DNA of 64,000 nucleotides. Source: Mesorhizobium sp. RMAD-H1. GTDB taxonomy: Bacteria; Pseudomonadota; Alphaproteobacteria; Rhizobiales; Rhizobiaceae. The stretch spans positions 62,001 to 126,000 of the forward strand of contig NZ_JACHWN010000011.1 in assembly GCF_014191375.1 (NCBI RefSeq), read 5' to 3'. Within the stretch, counting starts at the first letter, position 1. Each line of letters starts with the position of its first letter. Below the pieces are notes generated by a model. It ran no database searches. It saw only the letters and a program-made list of their open reading frames with translations, and had not been told where the DNA came from. Shown piece after piece: positions 36,910 to 45,335 of this stretch. Made by a program: the position numbers and the translations under genes.

Positions 36910-37963
36910 TTTCGGCGATACGCACCACTCGAACGCCCAGGCCTTCACCGATCTTGACCAGATCGCCTTTGCCGATGCGCCGGCCGTTGACGAGGATATC
37001 GACCGCGCCATCGATGCCGGGGGCCGTCAGGAGCAGGCTGCCTTCCCCCAATTGACGGATTTCACCGAGGGAGAGTTCGCGGCGGCCGATCTCAAAAACC
37101 ATTTCCACCGGAAGATCGTCGAGATTGATGTTATCCGCTTGCGGCTTGCCCGAGGATCGGCTTTTCGTTTCCATGATCGTTCCCTGATTTTGATTGGATT
37201 TCAGCCAAGGACTGGCAGCCCTGTAGCCATCGGGACCTTTGACGGCACGTGCGGCATACCGGTTGGCCAGCAGCGCTTCCGCCTCATTTTCCTGTGCTTC
37301 ATCGATGAGGACGATATCGCCCGGGCGCAGGCTGGCAAGTTCGCCTGAGGTGAGCGACTGGCGGCCGGCGGATAGCTGCAGCGTCATCGGGATATCGTCT
37401 CCAATGGCGTTTTGCGCGGGCGGGGAGACACGGGGCAGGTATATGGCCAGAATATCCAGCGCATCGATCGGCAGATGCAATTCGGCGATTGCCGAGACAT
37501 CGCCCGACATCACCTGCCAGGCCGTCTTGATCAGCGGCGCCTCCGGTTTCCCGGAACTCTCGATATGGATCGGCTGCCCGATATCACCCTCCATCTTTTC
37601 AAGCATATTGGCCAGCGCATGTTCGGTGAGGAGCGCCAGCGAGGCGGGAGAAAGACCGGAGGCGGCTTTCCCGCCCGTCAACGGCGTGAGTATCCGTTCC
37701 ACAATCATCAGGGGCAGGACGAGCTTTCCCTTCCATGGGCCGATCGTCAGCGGCAGTTCGACAGAAGGCCGGGCGACCGATGCCGCGGGGCCTGCAATAC
37801 GGATTTCCACCACTTGGCCTTCATATGCCAGACGCAGCGGCGGGCGAGGGCAATACAGCGTATTGAGGCTTCCGATGCAGCCCACGGGCAGCCTGGGCAA
37901 CCATCGACCCGCTTCCACGACCTCTGACGCAGTCGAAGCCGCATTTATCTGTTCTGGCCTCAC
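36902..37963 (-). CDS. sctQ: T3SS cytoplasmic ring protein SctQ
   Basis: 353 residues, GTG start at 37963 overlapping the sctO stop (GTGA). C-terminal SpoA (FliN/SctQ) domain spans about residues 272-345, with LDDLPVEMVFEIGRRELSLGEI and VDILVNGRRIGKGDLVKIGEGLGVRV. The N-terminal part is divergent, and an earlier SpoA-like strand set is suggested by DIVLIDEAQENEAEALLANR. SctQ forms the pods or sorting platform that docks substrates and the ATPase. Confidence 0.88.
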   Translation of the reverse strand: MRPEQINAASTASEVVEAGRWLPRLPVGCIGSLNTLYCPRPPLRLAYEGQVVEIRIAGPAASVARPSVELPLTIGPWKGKLVLPLMIVERILTPLTGGKAASGLSPASLALLTEHALANMLEKMEGDIGQPIHIESSGKPEAPLIKTAWQVMSGDVSAIAELHLPIDALDILAIYLPRVSPPAQNAIGDDIPMTLQLSAGRQSLTSGELASLRPGDIVLIDEAQENEAEALLANRYAARAVKGPDGYRAASPWLKSNQNQGTIMETKSRSSGKPQADNINLDDLPVEMVFEIGRRELSLGEIRQLGEGSLLLTAPGIDGAVDILVNGRRIGKGDLVKIGEGLGVRVVRIAENG

Positions 37964-38463
37964 TTGCGTACGCGCCTTCCCGAATCGGAAGCAGAGCGTA
38001 GGGCCATCTGTTCCTCCTCTTCCAACTCGCTCTGCATCGCCGCTTGGCGGTGCCTTTGCTCCAGATCCTTCTGTGCCATCAAAAGCACCTTGTCATGCTC
38101 ACGCAGCTTCCGGCGATGTTCCCCAAGCTTTTCCTGCTGCCGCTGCATTTCGGTCGCCAGAATGTGCTCGGCGGTCTGCTCAGCCTGCTTCAGCTCATCC
38201 GCCTGCCGGGCGAGTGCGTCCATCTTTTCCCGTTCCTGCGCGAGTGCCTGGCTGCTGAGAGGCTGAAGCGCCATCTGGTCAATTGCCGCCTGCTCCTCCG
38301 CGCGCCACATGCTATCGTGCTGCGCGATGTCCTGGAGTGCCGCATGCACGCCGCTTTCCGCCTGCCGCCGAGCGCGGTTCTGCAGCAAAAGTGCATTCTC
38401 GCTAAGCGTCATGCGCATGCGGCGCAGCTTCAGAAGCCTTTCCAGATTCTGCTCCCTGGTCAT
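37960..38463 (-). CDS. sctO: T3SS stalk protein SctO
   Basis: 167 residues, almost entirely charged and helical with Gln/Glu/Arg heptads, as expected for the coiled-coil FliJ/SctO/HrpO stalk that sits in the ATPase hexamer. Opening TREQNLERLLKLRRMRMTLS. Position between sctN and sctQ is canonical, and both junctions overlap by four bases. Coiled-coil proteins of this class have little sequence identity, so synteny carries much of the call. Confidence 0.82.
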   Translation of the reverse strand: MTREQNLERLLKLRRMRMTLSENALLLQNRARRQAESGVHAALQDIAQHDSMWRAEEQAAIDQMALQPLSSQALAQEREKMDALARQADELKQAEQTAEHILATEMQRQQEKLGEHRRKLREHDKVLLMAQKDLEQRHRQAAMQSELEEEEQMALRSASDSGRRVRK

Positions 38464-39791
38464 GAGGCAAGTTCACCCATTCGCGCGATTGTGGATGCAA
38501 ATTCGGCGGGCTCGCCGGTCTGTTGCCTCAGGAAATCCTCGATGCGCTGCCGCTTGTCGATGGCCTCGTCCGATTTCGAATCGTTGCCACGCTGATATTC
38601 GCCGACGCGCAGGAGGAGTTCGACATCGTCGTAGCGCGCCATAAGCTCGCGAATATGGGCAGCGCTCGCCCGATGCGCCTTCGAGGTCACGCTGTCCATC
38701 AGGCGGCTGCGGCTGCGCAATATGTCGATCGCCGGGAAGTGATTGCGCTGGGCGAGTTCGCTGCTCAGCACGATATGGCCGTCGAGAATGGATTTGGTTT
38801 CCTCGGCGACGGGATCGAGCGTGCCGTCGCCTTCCGTGAGCACCGTATAAAGCCCGGTGATCGATCCGCCGGCTCCGGGCCCGGCGCGCTCCAGCAGTTT
38901 CGGCAGGGCGGCGAAAAGTGACGGCGGGAAGCCGCGCCGGGTCGGCGGCTCGCCCGCCGCCAGGCCGATCTCACGCTGCGCTCTCGCGAAGCGGGTGATG
39001 CTGTCCATGAGCAGCAGTACATGACGCCCCTGGTCGCGGAAATATTCGGCGATGGCGGTCGCCCCATAGGCGGCCTTGACACGCTCCATGGCCGGCCGGT
39101 CGGAGGTCGCGACCACGACGACGGACCGTTTTCTGCCCTCGGGGCCGAGCTGGCGCTCGATGAAATCGCGCACTTCGCGCCCGCGCTCACCGATGAGCGC
39201 GATGACGATGATGTCGGCCTGCGTGCCGCGCACGATGCTCGACAGCAGGGCGGATTTGCCGACGCCGGGCTCGCCGAAAATACCCACGCGCTGGCCGCGC
39301 GCAACCGTCATGAGCCCATCGATCGCCCGAATGCCCAGTTGCAGCGGTTGATCCACGAGATCGCGGGCAAGCGGCTGCGGCGGTGCGTTGTGGGTCGGAT
39401 AATAGGCTGCGATCCGCGCATCGTTGCCGTTTTCCCGGCTCAGGATCTCTCCCATCGGGTTGAGGACGCAGCCCAGCAGGCCGGGACCCACAGGTACTTG
39501 CAGGGCATATCCCATGGGAATGACTTCGGCCTGTGTCGACATGCCGTCGAGATCGCCGATTGGCGTCAGCACCGCCTCTTCGTCGTCGAAACCGATCACT
39601 TCTGCGGGGACCGTGCGGCCCGAGATCGGATCGCGCAGATGGCAGAGCTCGCCAATGCGCACCATCGGCACCGTGGCATGGACGATGATGCCCGTTATCC
39701 GGCGCACCCGGCCGTGCAGCGGGCGCGTCTCCGTCGTCAGCACCGCCTGGTGAAGTTGCTTCATTCGCCGGTTGAAATCGAGCGTCGTCAT
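38460..39791 (-). CDS. sctN: T3SS ATPase SctN
   Basis: 443 residues from ATG 39791, giving the standard length; in-frame alternatives a few codons upstream overlap sctL. F1-beta-like secretion ATPase: Walker A GEPGVGKS near residues 173-180, VIALIGERGREVRDF with the catalytic glutamate, Walker B VLLLMDSITRFARAQREI, and GEPPTRRGFPPSLFA. It unfolds and dechaperones substrates at the base of the export gate. Confidence 0.95.
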   Translation of the reverse strand: MTTLDFNRRMKQLHQAVLTTETRPLHGRVRRITGIIVHATVPMVRIGELCHLRDPISGRTVPAEVIGFDDEEAVLTPIGDLDGMSTQAEVIPMGYALQVPVGPGLLGCVLNPMGEILSRENGNDARIAAYYPTHNAPPQPLARDLVDQPLQLGIRAIDGLMTVARGQRVGIFGEPGVGKSALLSSIVRGTQADIIVIALIGERGREVRDFIERQLGPEGRKRSVVVVATSDRPAMERVKAAYGATAIAEYFRDQGRHVLLLMDSITRFARAQREIGLAAGEPPTRRGFPPSLFAALPKLLERAGPGAGGSITGLYTVLTEGDGTLDPVAEETKSILDGHIVLSSELAQRNHFPAIDILRSRSRLMDSVTSKAHRASAAHIRELMARYDDVELLLRVGEYQRGNDSKSDEAIDKRQRIEDFLRQQTGEPAEFASTIARMGELAS

Positions 39792-39792
39792 G

Positions 39793-40386
39793 TCACGCAT
39801 CCGCATGCATGGCCGCGAGCGCCGCCCTGATGGCCGACAATTGCGAATCGAGCCCGGCATTCATGACCGCCACGGGACTGGCGATGACGCATTGATTGCC
39901 GGTCAGGCGGGCATCCGCCACCACGGCGAATCCGGCTTGCGCCGGCTCCGGATAGCTTTCGCCGATCAGCTTTTCCACTTCATCCGCAATATGCGGCGCA
40001 ACGCTGATCGTCACCTGCTGTTCGCGGCGGAAGGCTGAAAGCGCCTGCCGGGCCAACATGCCGACGAGTTCGGCATCGCCAAAGCGCCCCAGCAGCTTCT
40101 CGACGACGGCGAGGCTGAGATCGACGACCTCCTGGTCAAGCCCGGCCAGATAGCGATCGGCCTTTGCCGTGATGCCGGCAAGGAGAGCGGCCGCCTCGCG
40201 TTCGCCCTGCTGGCGGCCGGTCTCAAACCCCTGCCGGCGGCTTTCCTCATAGGCGTCGCGCGCTGCGCTCCGCTGGCGCTCGGCTTCCTGCCTGGCGGCT
40301 TGCAGAAAGGCATAGCCGTCGCTCCAGCAATCGGCATCCTCATGCCGGATGATCTTCACCGGCGGCTTTGGAGGGAGTGCATTCAT
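39793..40386 (-). CDS. sctL: T3SS ATPase regulator/stator SctL
   Basis: 197 residues from ATG 40386, which overlaps the sctK stop by four bases. FliH/SctL family: an N-terminal region, an Ala/Glu/Arg-rich coiled coil (AARQEAERQRSAARDAYEES), and a C-terminal ATPase-binding domain (DLSLAVVEKLLGRFGDAE, then VADARLTGNQCVIASP). Links SctN to SctQ/SctK in the sorting platform. Confidence 0.87.
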   Translation of the reverse strand: MNALPPKPPVKIIRHEDADCWSDGYAFLQAARQEAERQRSAARDAYEESRRQGFETGRQQGEREAAALLAGITAKADRYLAGLDQEVVDLSLAVVEKLLGRFGDAELVGMLARQALSAFRREQQVTISVAPHIADEVEKLIGESYPEPAQAGFAVVADARLTGNQCVIASPVAVMNAGLDSQLSAIRAALAAMHADA

Positions 40387-41057
40387 TGGCGGCCACCGGC
40401 GATATCTGCGGCATCGCCCGATTGTGCGAGATGTCGCGCGATTGCGAGGCATTTCTCCCGCTTTTCCACGCTGGCGGGTGGCGCAAATGAGCCGTTTTCC
40501 GGCAATTTCAATTGCAGCCAGGCCTGAAACGCGGACGGCATCGATGCATGCCAGCTTGCAAGGCAGGCATCGCCGTCGCGTTGGATGAGATCCCTCAGCT
40601 TTTCCGGATCGTCAGGCTTGGGTTCGCCGCCGGAGAGATCGCGATGGGCGAGCGCCAGCGCGAAAGCGGTCTCGCCGACGATCGCCTTCAACACCGCAAC
40701 GGCGCTGGCGCGGATTTCTCCCGACAGGACATGAGCCCAATAGACGGCGCCCGCGGACCAGGCGAAATCCTGGAGTTCGTCCGGCGTCATCAGCATCAGC
40801 CGCAGGTCGCTGTCACCAACATCCATTTCGTCGGGAAATACGGGCAGGCCATAGTAATCGGCCACCAGCCGTTCCAGACGCCTGGCGGTGCGGGGAGAAG
40901 CCGCAAGCTGCCCAGCCGCCCTCGGCGTGACGATTGCGTCGAAACAGGCGGCAATGCGCGAGGGATGCATGAAGCGCAGCGGCATTGCCGCAATGTCCGT
41001 CCATTGCTTCGCCGGCTCGCTGCCTTTTACGGCCGCCAGGGATTCTGCCGCTGTCAT
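40383..41057 (-). CDS. sctK: T3SS SctK-like sorting platform protein
   Basis: 224 residues, helical, soluble, no signal. Placed between sctJ and sctL exactly where NolU/SctK is found in rhizobial clusters. It opens with MTAAESLAAVKGSEPAKQW and has FMHPSRIAACFDAI. SctK proteins are poorly conserved, so identity comes largely from position and size. It would connect SctD to SctQ. Confidence 0.75.
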   Translation of the reverse strand: MTAAESLAAVKGSEPAKQWTDIAAMPLRFMHPSRIAACFDAIVTPRAAGQLAASPRTARRLERLVADYYGLPVFPDEMDVGDSDLRLMLMTPDELQDFAWSAGAVYWAHVLSGEIRASAVAVLKAIVGETAFALALAHRDLSGGEPKPDDPEKLRDLIQRDGDACLASWHASMPSAFQAWLQLKLPENGSFAPPASVEKREKCLAIARHLAQSGDAADIAGGRQ

Positions 41058-41860
41058 TTATTCGAGCTTATCGGTTCAAGTTGATAGGTCTTGCGGCCGC
41101 GATCCCGCCACAAGGTATAGGCGAGTGCTCCCGCAAGGGCCAATATGGTGGCGACGAGCCCGCCGAAAATCCAGATCACACGGCTCATGCTGGCATCGAG
41201 AACCCAGATGCCGAGGAAAGGCGTGAGCTCGGTGGGAGCCGGCGCAAGCCGCGACACGGGAGCGGCAACAGGCACAACGGAAACCTTTTCATAGGTCAGC
41301 CCTGCAATACCGTTGGCCACGAGGGTCTTGATCTGCGGTATCAAGCTATTGATGTCGAGATTTGGCTCGTGGCGGATGAAGACCGAGGCCGATGCCGGCA
41401 CGGCATTGCGCTGCAATGGATCATTGCCCGGCAGGACGACGTGAACCCGGGCCGACAGAACGCCATCGATCTCGGATACCGTCCTGGAAAGCTCCTCGCT
41501 CAGCGCGTAGATCATCTGCGCGCGTTCCTGAACCGGAGAGGCGACAAGCCCATCCTGCTTGAAGACACTGCCGATCGTGGCGAACTGCTCCTTCGGCAGG
41601 CCCGCTTCGGTCAGGATGTTGACGGCCTGGGCGAACTGGCCCTTCTCGACGGTGACGGTCAGCTTGCCGTCCTTCTGCACCGTGCGGCCGGCCGAGATGC
41701 CGTTCGACAGCAGCGTTGCCACCATCATATTGGCTTCCCGTTCATCGAGATTGGAATAAAGCTCCGCCTTGCACGCCTGCAGCAGGATCGCGGCGGCGGT
41801 AATCATCATCCATCGTATCGCAATGCGCCGCACCCGCAGTCTCCTCGACAACTCGATCAT
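41054..41860 (-). CDS. sctJ: T3SS inner-membrane ring lipoprotein SctJ
   Basis: 268 residues. A lipoprotein signal ends in LLQAC with lipidated Cys30, then KAELYSNLDEREANMMVATLL, the YscJ/FliF ring-building motif start, and PQIKTLVANGIAGLTYEKVSVV. A single C-terminal membrane helix at about 231-253 is followed by a short basic tail. It forms the inner ring of the basal body with SctD. ATG-stop overlap with both neighbours. Confidence 0.93.
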   Translation of the reverse strand: MIELSRRLRVRRIAIRWMMITAAAILLQACKAELYSNLDEREANMMVATLLSNGISAGRTVQKDGKLTVTVEKGQFAQAVNILTEAGLPKEQFATIGSVFKQDGLVASPVQERAQMIYALSEELSRTVSEIDGVLSARVHVVLPGNDPLQRNAVPASASVFIRHEPNLDINSLIPQIKTLVANGIAGLTYEKVSVVPVAAPVSRLAPAPTELTPFLGIWVLDASMSRVIWIFGGLVATILALAGALAYTLWRDRGRKTYQLEPISSNK

Positions 41861-42318
41861 TGGCCCTTGAGAAGGGTATTGGCCGCGCCCGAAACCTGCG
41901 TGGCGCCGCGCACCACCATCTGGGTTTCGATGGAATGGTCGAACATCATGCCGAGCGAGGCCACCACGCGCTGGATCTGCTTGTCCCCGACGCTTTCCGC
42001 CTGCGGCGAGGCCGGGGCAGTGCCGTTCCCTAATGCTTTCACATCAGCTGAAAAGCTGGCAGGCAGGGGGGTATCCTGCCCGCTGACCAGGCGTTGCGCG
42101 CGGCTCGAAAAGCTGCCGCTGCGCTCGACGAACCCCTTGAGGTCTTCGAGCATGGTGCGGCCGAGATCCGCGGGGCTCGCCTGCCGCGGCAGGGTCCGCA
42201 CATTCTCAGCCATGAATTCGAAAAGGTTCTGGGCGTTTTGCGAAACGGGTGAATGCGGTCCCGTACCGGTTACGGTCGCAGCATCCGGCAGGGCCGCGAC
42301 CATCTGGATTCCGGACAT
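41857..42318 (-). CDS. sctI: T3SS inner rod protein SctI candidate
   Basis: 153 residues from ATG 42318 (GGAG six bases upstream; ATG 42330 would add four residues). The C-terminal amphipathic helix MMFDHSIETQMVVRGATQVSGAANTLLKGQ-like ending resembles inner-rod proteins. The middle is polar and disordered-looking. It occupies the NolB position between sctC1 and sctJ. The rod links the export gate to the needle. Confidence 0.72.
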   Translation of the reverse strand: MSGIQMVAALPDAATVTGTGPHSPVSQNAQNLFEFMAENVRTLPRQASPADLGRTMLEDLKGFVERSGSFSSRAQRLVSGQDTPLPASFSADVKALGNGTAPASPQAESVGDKQIQRVVASLGMMFDHSIETQMVVRGATQVSGAANTLLKGQ

Positions 42319-42365
42319 GATCGGCTCCATTTTTCCAGGGTACGCCTGTTTTTGAGGCGTGCAGA

Positions 42366-42545
42366 TTATTCGTCGGACATAGCCTCGTTCAGGATTTCTC
42401 CGGATTGCTGCATCATCAGCTGCCCGATGAGCGTCGTGCCGGCCTGGGTCATGGCCTGCTGCAGAGCGGCATCGAAGGCGTCTTGGTTGGCCTGATCAGG
42501 CGTCGGCTCGACATTGGCTGTGGTGTTGACCGGTTGAACGGACAT
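42366..42545 (-). CDS. Small T3SS-cluster protein of unknown function
   Basis: 59 residues, ATG 42545, stop TAA 42366-42368, with a strong AGGAGG five bases upstream that overlaps the sctC1 stop. The protein starts MSVQPVNTTANVEPTP, then an amphipathic helix-forming region (DAFDAALQQAMTQAGTTLIG) and QLMMQQSGEILNEAMSDE. Size and helix pattern recall needle or rod subunits, but I cannot assign it. Lying between sctC1 and sctI in the operon, it is probably an apparatus part. Confidence 0.75.
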   Translation of the reverse strand: MSVQPVNTTANVEPTPDQANQDAFDAALQQAMTQAGTTLIGQLMMQQSGEILNEAMSDE

Positions 42546-42554
42546 TCGATCCTC

Positions 42555-43238
42555 CTATCGTTGCTGGTTGGTGTGATCGGAAAGCTGATTGCGTGACGTC
42601 GTTTCCGCCGCCAGGGTTGGCTGGCTGGTGACGATCTCGTCCCGGCGTCCGCCGCGGAAGACCCGTACGCGGGGATCATCCGCTTGCGTTTGCGGCGGTG
42701 GCTGGACCGTCGAGACGACCTGACGGACCATCGCGATATAGGATGGCGGGCCGGATACACGCAGCGCGGAAGAATGCGGCGTGAAGTAGATGGAAAAGCG
42801 TGGATCGGTCAGCCGCAGGCGCTGCATTTCATCGAGAACGGCGGACCCGCTGGCCCGGCCCGCGTCGATGATCTGCGTGGTGAACTCCTCACTCGAATTC
42901 ACATGCAGGACTGATCCGTCGAAATACCAGACAAGGCCGTTGGCGGCGGCCAGTTCGCGCAGGAATTCGCCGGCTGTTTTTGCCCTGATTTCGCCCCGGA
43001 CCTGACCGCGAACGCGATCGGAAATATCGACTGGAATGCCGAGATTGCGTCCGAATTCCCTCAGCGCACCGCGCGCATCCTGATCGATAAGCACATAAGC
43101 GTAGGGCCTGTCCAGGAGGTCCAGTTCCGCGCAATGGGCAAGCGAGGTAGCGGCCAGCCATGCGATGCCGCCCACGGCGAGGGCGGTACTCCATCGTCTG
43201 CCGGCAGTCTTGTCCACCATGAACAGCGCTGTCTGCAC
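42555..43238 (-). CDS. sctC1: T3SS secretin N-terminal fragment (SctC1/NolW type)
   Basis: 227 residues from GTG 43238 (GGAGG four bases upstream). A signal peptide-like segment (LAVGGIAWLAATSLAHC) is followed by the N0 and N1 domains of a T3SS secretin: LIDQDARGALREFGRNLGIPVDISDRVRGQV, WYFDGSVLHVNSSEE and LRVSGPPSYIAMVRQVVSTV. It stops before any secretin barrel. In rhizobia NolW/RhcC1 is the same kind of half-secretin, with the barrel encoded elsewhere. First gene of the minus-strand T3SS operon. Confidence 0.88.
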   Translation of the reverse strand: MQTALFMVDKTAGRRWSTALAVGGIAWLAATSLAHCAELDLLDRPYAYVLIDQDARGALREFGRNLGIPVDISDRVRGQVRGEIRAKTAGEFLRELAAANGLVWYFDGSVLHVNSSEEFTTQIIDAGRASGSAVLDEMQRLRLTDPRFSIYFTPHSSALRVSGPPSYIAMVRQVVSTVQPPPQTQADDPRVRVFRGGRRDEIVTSQPTLAAETTSRNQLSDHTNQQR

Positions 43239-43688
43239 GTGGCCTCCGGATCGAACGGGATGGGAAGCGAAATGCGACGGCAGCTTCTTGTGCCGCGCCA
43301 CATTTGCACTTGGGCGTCAGACTATAGGCAAAGATTTCGAAATCAAGTGACAATTATCCGACAGTTCGGAAATGTATAAATAAATACAACAGCTTGATAC
43401 AATATGTGATTTCGCTAATTTTCGGCAAAACGGCGGCTGTAGAAACGAACTGATACAATAAAATTTTTGATTATGAAATCGTTACCTCGAAATTTTGCAC
43501 ATTTATGACATGGATTTGGCAAAATGGGGCCCCAATTTGTTGGGTTGCTACTTCATTAAAACCACTTAGATTGCGCCCTGCCCGAAACGGTTTCACTGCA
43601 TCTGGCAGCGAACGCTCTGGGTTCTGTGAGGTCGTGCGGGCATGCAACTCACCGTCTTCAAATGTCCACTATCTGAAGGAACATTCAT
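43239..43688. promoter_or_regulatory. Divergent T3SS promoter region
   Basis: The 450 bases between the two T3SS arms are distinctly AT-rich from about 43320 to 43520. A 10-base direct repeat TGATACAATA occurs at 43395-43404 and 43451-43460, and TGTAT-N6-ATACA at 43373-43388. No gene over 30 codons with a ribosome site is apparent. It must contain promoters for both arms. No tts box or hrp box was recognised. Confidence 0.5.
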
Positions 43689-43850
43689 ATGAGCGGCGTA
43701 TCAGGAATCTCCTCCTCGACCGGTTCGGACGCTTCGATCGCAAGGATGGAAGCGGCTTTCGACAAGGCTATCGAAAAGTCGGCGCAGGTCACCGAGATCA
43801 CGACGGAAAAGAAGGCGGCGCTCGATGCTGCCAAGCAGCGTCCGCAATAA
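43689..43850 (+). CDS. Small needle-subunit candidate (SctF/NopA-like)
   Basis: 53 residues, ATG 43689, GGA-type ribosome site eight bases upstream, stop TAA 43848-43850. It begins MSGVSGISSSTGSDASIARM and continues with one long amphipathic helix ending AKQRPQ. Needle subunits are small, lack signal peptides and form helical hairpins, typically about 70-85 residues, so this is short. First gene of the plus-strand T3SS arm and directly followed by a strong stem-loop, as would suit a highly expressed structural subunit. Homology is not proven. Confidence 0.6.
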   Translation: MSGVSGISSSTGSDASIARMEAAFDKAIEKSAQVTEITTEKKAALDAAKQRPQ

Positions 43851-43863
43851 TCAGAATTTGAAG

Positions 43864-43890
43864 TCCGCGGGCGGCACAGCCGTCCGCGGA
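43864..43890 (+). terminator. Stem-loop after the needle candidate (attenuator)
   Basis: Arms TCCGCGG-G-CGGC and GCCG-T-CCGCGGA with an ACA loop, 13 bases after the stop, followed by only a short T run. Probably a partial terminator or mRNA-stabilising hairpin giving more of the small gene's message than of the downstream ring genes. Confidence 0.65.
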
Positions 43891-43981
43891 TTTCGGTACA
43901 GTTGATCCATTGTCTGCCCGGGCCGGGCATTCTGCCCATGGCCTATTGGAAACCAGGTCGTTTTAGCTGGAGCGTGAGATC

Positions 43982-44896
43982 ATGGCACTGACTGCTGGGC
44001 TTCCGGTTCCTCATTCAGGGGTGCAGTTTCATGTAACGGTCGGCGTGCATCAGGGTGTTTCGGTCCCGCTGGAGGGGACGACGTGGCGCATCGGCTCGAC
44101 ATCCGACTGCGACCTGATGCTCAGCGATGCCGGGGTGGAGGCGCATCATGCGACCCTGCGCCTGGAGCGCGCGGCGCTTCTTATCGAAGCGACGGGCGGA
44201 CCGGTCACGGTGGCGCATGGTCCCCTGATACCGGTCGGTCACGGCGCGCGGGTTCCGCTGCCTGCCGAGCTGCAACTCGGCACCGCCCGTGTGAAATTGT
44301 CGAACCCGCAGGCGCGGCGTTCCGCCCGCATGAATGTTCCGGGCGGGCGCTGGATCGCCGGAAGCGCGGTCTTGTCCTTCATCTTCATCGCGGCGGTGAA
44401 TGCGGGTGCGGGAGGCATGTTCCAGTCCCGGCAGGAACTGGCTGCGCTCGGAGCCGCGCAACCGGCCAGGGCCACCGATCCGATCGAGACATCGACCGCG
44501 CTGCCCAAGGCTTTGCCGGAGGCTGCGCTGGCCGCAAAACTCGAGGCGAATGGGTTGCAGCATCTTGCCATCGACAAGGACGGCGCGCGGCTGATCGTAA
44601 CGGGCAGCCTGACGCCGCAGCGGCACAATGACTGGGTCAATATCCAGAAGTGGTTCGACCAGACCTATGGCAGCGCCTATGTTCTGACGAGTGAGGTCGG
44701 CCCCGAGGCGCCAAAGACGAAACCGAGGTTCAATCTGCAGGCCATATGGTTCGGGGAAACGCCCTATGCCGTCGCGGCGAATGGCACCCGGCTCTATCCC
44801 GGCGCGGTGCTGCAGGACGGCTGGGTGATCAAGGATATCAGCAACGGACGCATGGTGGTCCGCAAGAACGACGAGGAATTTACCCTAACTTTCTGA
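43982..44896 (+). CDS. sctD: T3SS inner-membrane ring protein SctD
   Basis: 304 residues: N-terminal cytoplasmic FHA-like domain (about 15-110; GTTWRIGSTSDCDLMLSDAG, EAHHATLRL), one membrane helix at about 124-143, and a short periplasmic part with a single BON/ring-building region (AAKLEANGLQHLAIDKDGARLIVTGSLT). The periplasmic section is shorter than in YscD-type proteins, as in other rhizobial SctD. It forms the outer of the two inner-membrane rings around SctJ. Confidence 0.85.
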   Translation: MALTAGLPVPHSGVQFHVTVGVHQGVSVPLEGTTWRIGSTSDCDLMLSDAGVEAHHATLRLERAALLIEATGGPVTVAHGPLIPVGHGARVPLPAELQLGTARVKLSNPQARRSARMNVPGGRWIAGSAVLSFIFIAAVNAGAGGMFQSRQELAALGAAQPARATDPIETSTALPKALPEAALAAKLEANGLQHLAIDKDGARLIVTGSLTPQRHNDWVNIQKWFDQTYGSAYVLTSEVGPEAPKTKPRFNLQAIWFGETPYAVAANGTRLYPGAVLQDGWVIKDISNGRMVVRKNDEEFTLTF

Positions 44897-44924
44897 ACAG
44901 CCGAAAAGGCTGCGGGGAACAGGT

Positions 44925-45335
44925 ATGACGCTTGAATTGCGCCGCAACGGCGACTGGCAGCGCAGGGAAGTGGGCCTCTCTGCCACAGACAGCGTGACGG
45001 AGGCTGCTGTCTCCAGGCGCGCGGGCGCCTTTGAAGCATTGGTGGGCAGCGCGCAACGGCCGGCGAGCAGAAGCAAGGGCTCCATTCGGGAGGAAATTGC
45101 CCGGCCAACGAAGCCCAAGGTCAGCGATCCCGGCATGTTCAGCGCCGTCCGGTCGCAGGAAATCCTCACCTATGTCATGCAGGACCTGTTGCCCGGCTTA
45201 GGCATCGAGCCGGAAATCGCATTGATTACCGCTTCTGTCCTGGCCGAAGAAATCGAGAGCCGGCGCGATCTTCACGACCGGATGGGCCGAGAGGCCGCTG
45301 ATCCGGAGGTTGCCGGGTGGGAGATGGCGGGTTGA
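44925..45335 (+). CDS. T3SS-cluster protein of unknown function
   Basis: 136 residues, soluble, no signal peptide. It opens MTLELRRNGDWQRREVG, has a basic low-complexity middle and a helical C-terminus (EILTYVMQDLLPGLGIEPEI). Start 28 bases after sctD, end overlapping the next gene by 19 bases, so it is a real operon member. I do not recognise it. Position before a TPR protein and sctV could fit a needle chaperone partner or an accessory cytoplasmic factor. Confidence 0.6.
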   Translation: MTLELRRNGDWQRREVGLSATDSVTEAAVSRRAGAFEALVGSAQRPASRSKGSIREEIARPTKPKVSDPGMFSAVRSQEILTYVMQDLLPGLGIEPEIALITASVLAEEIESRRDLHDRMGREAADPEVAGWEMAG

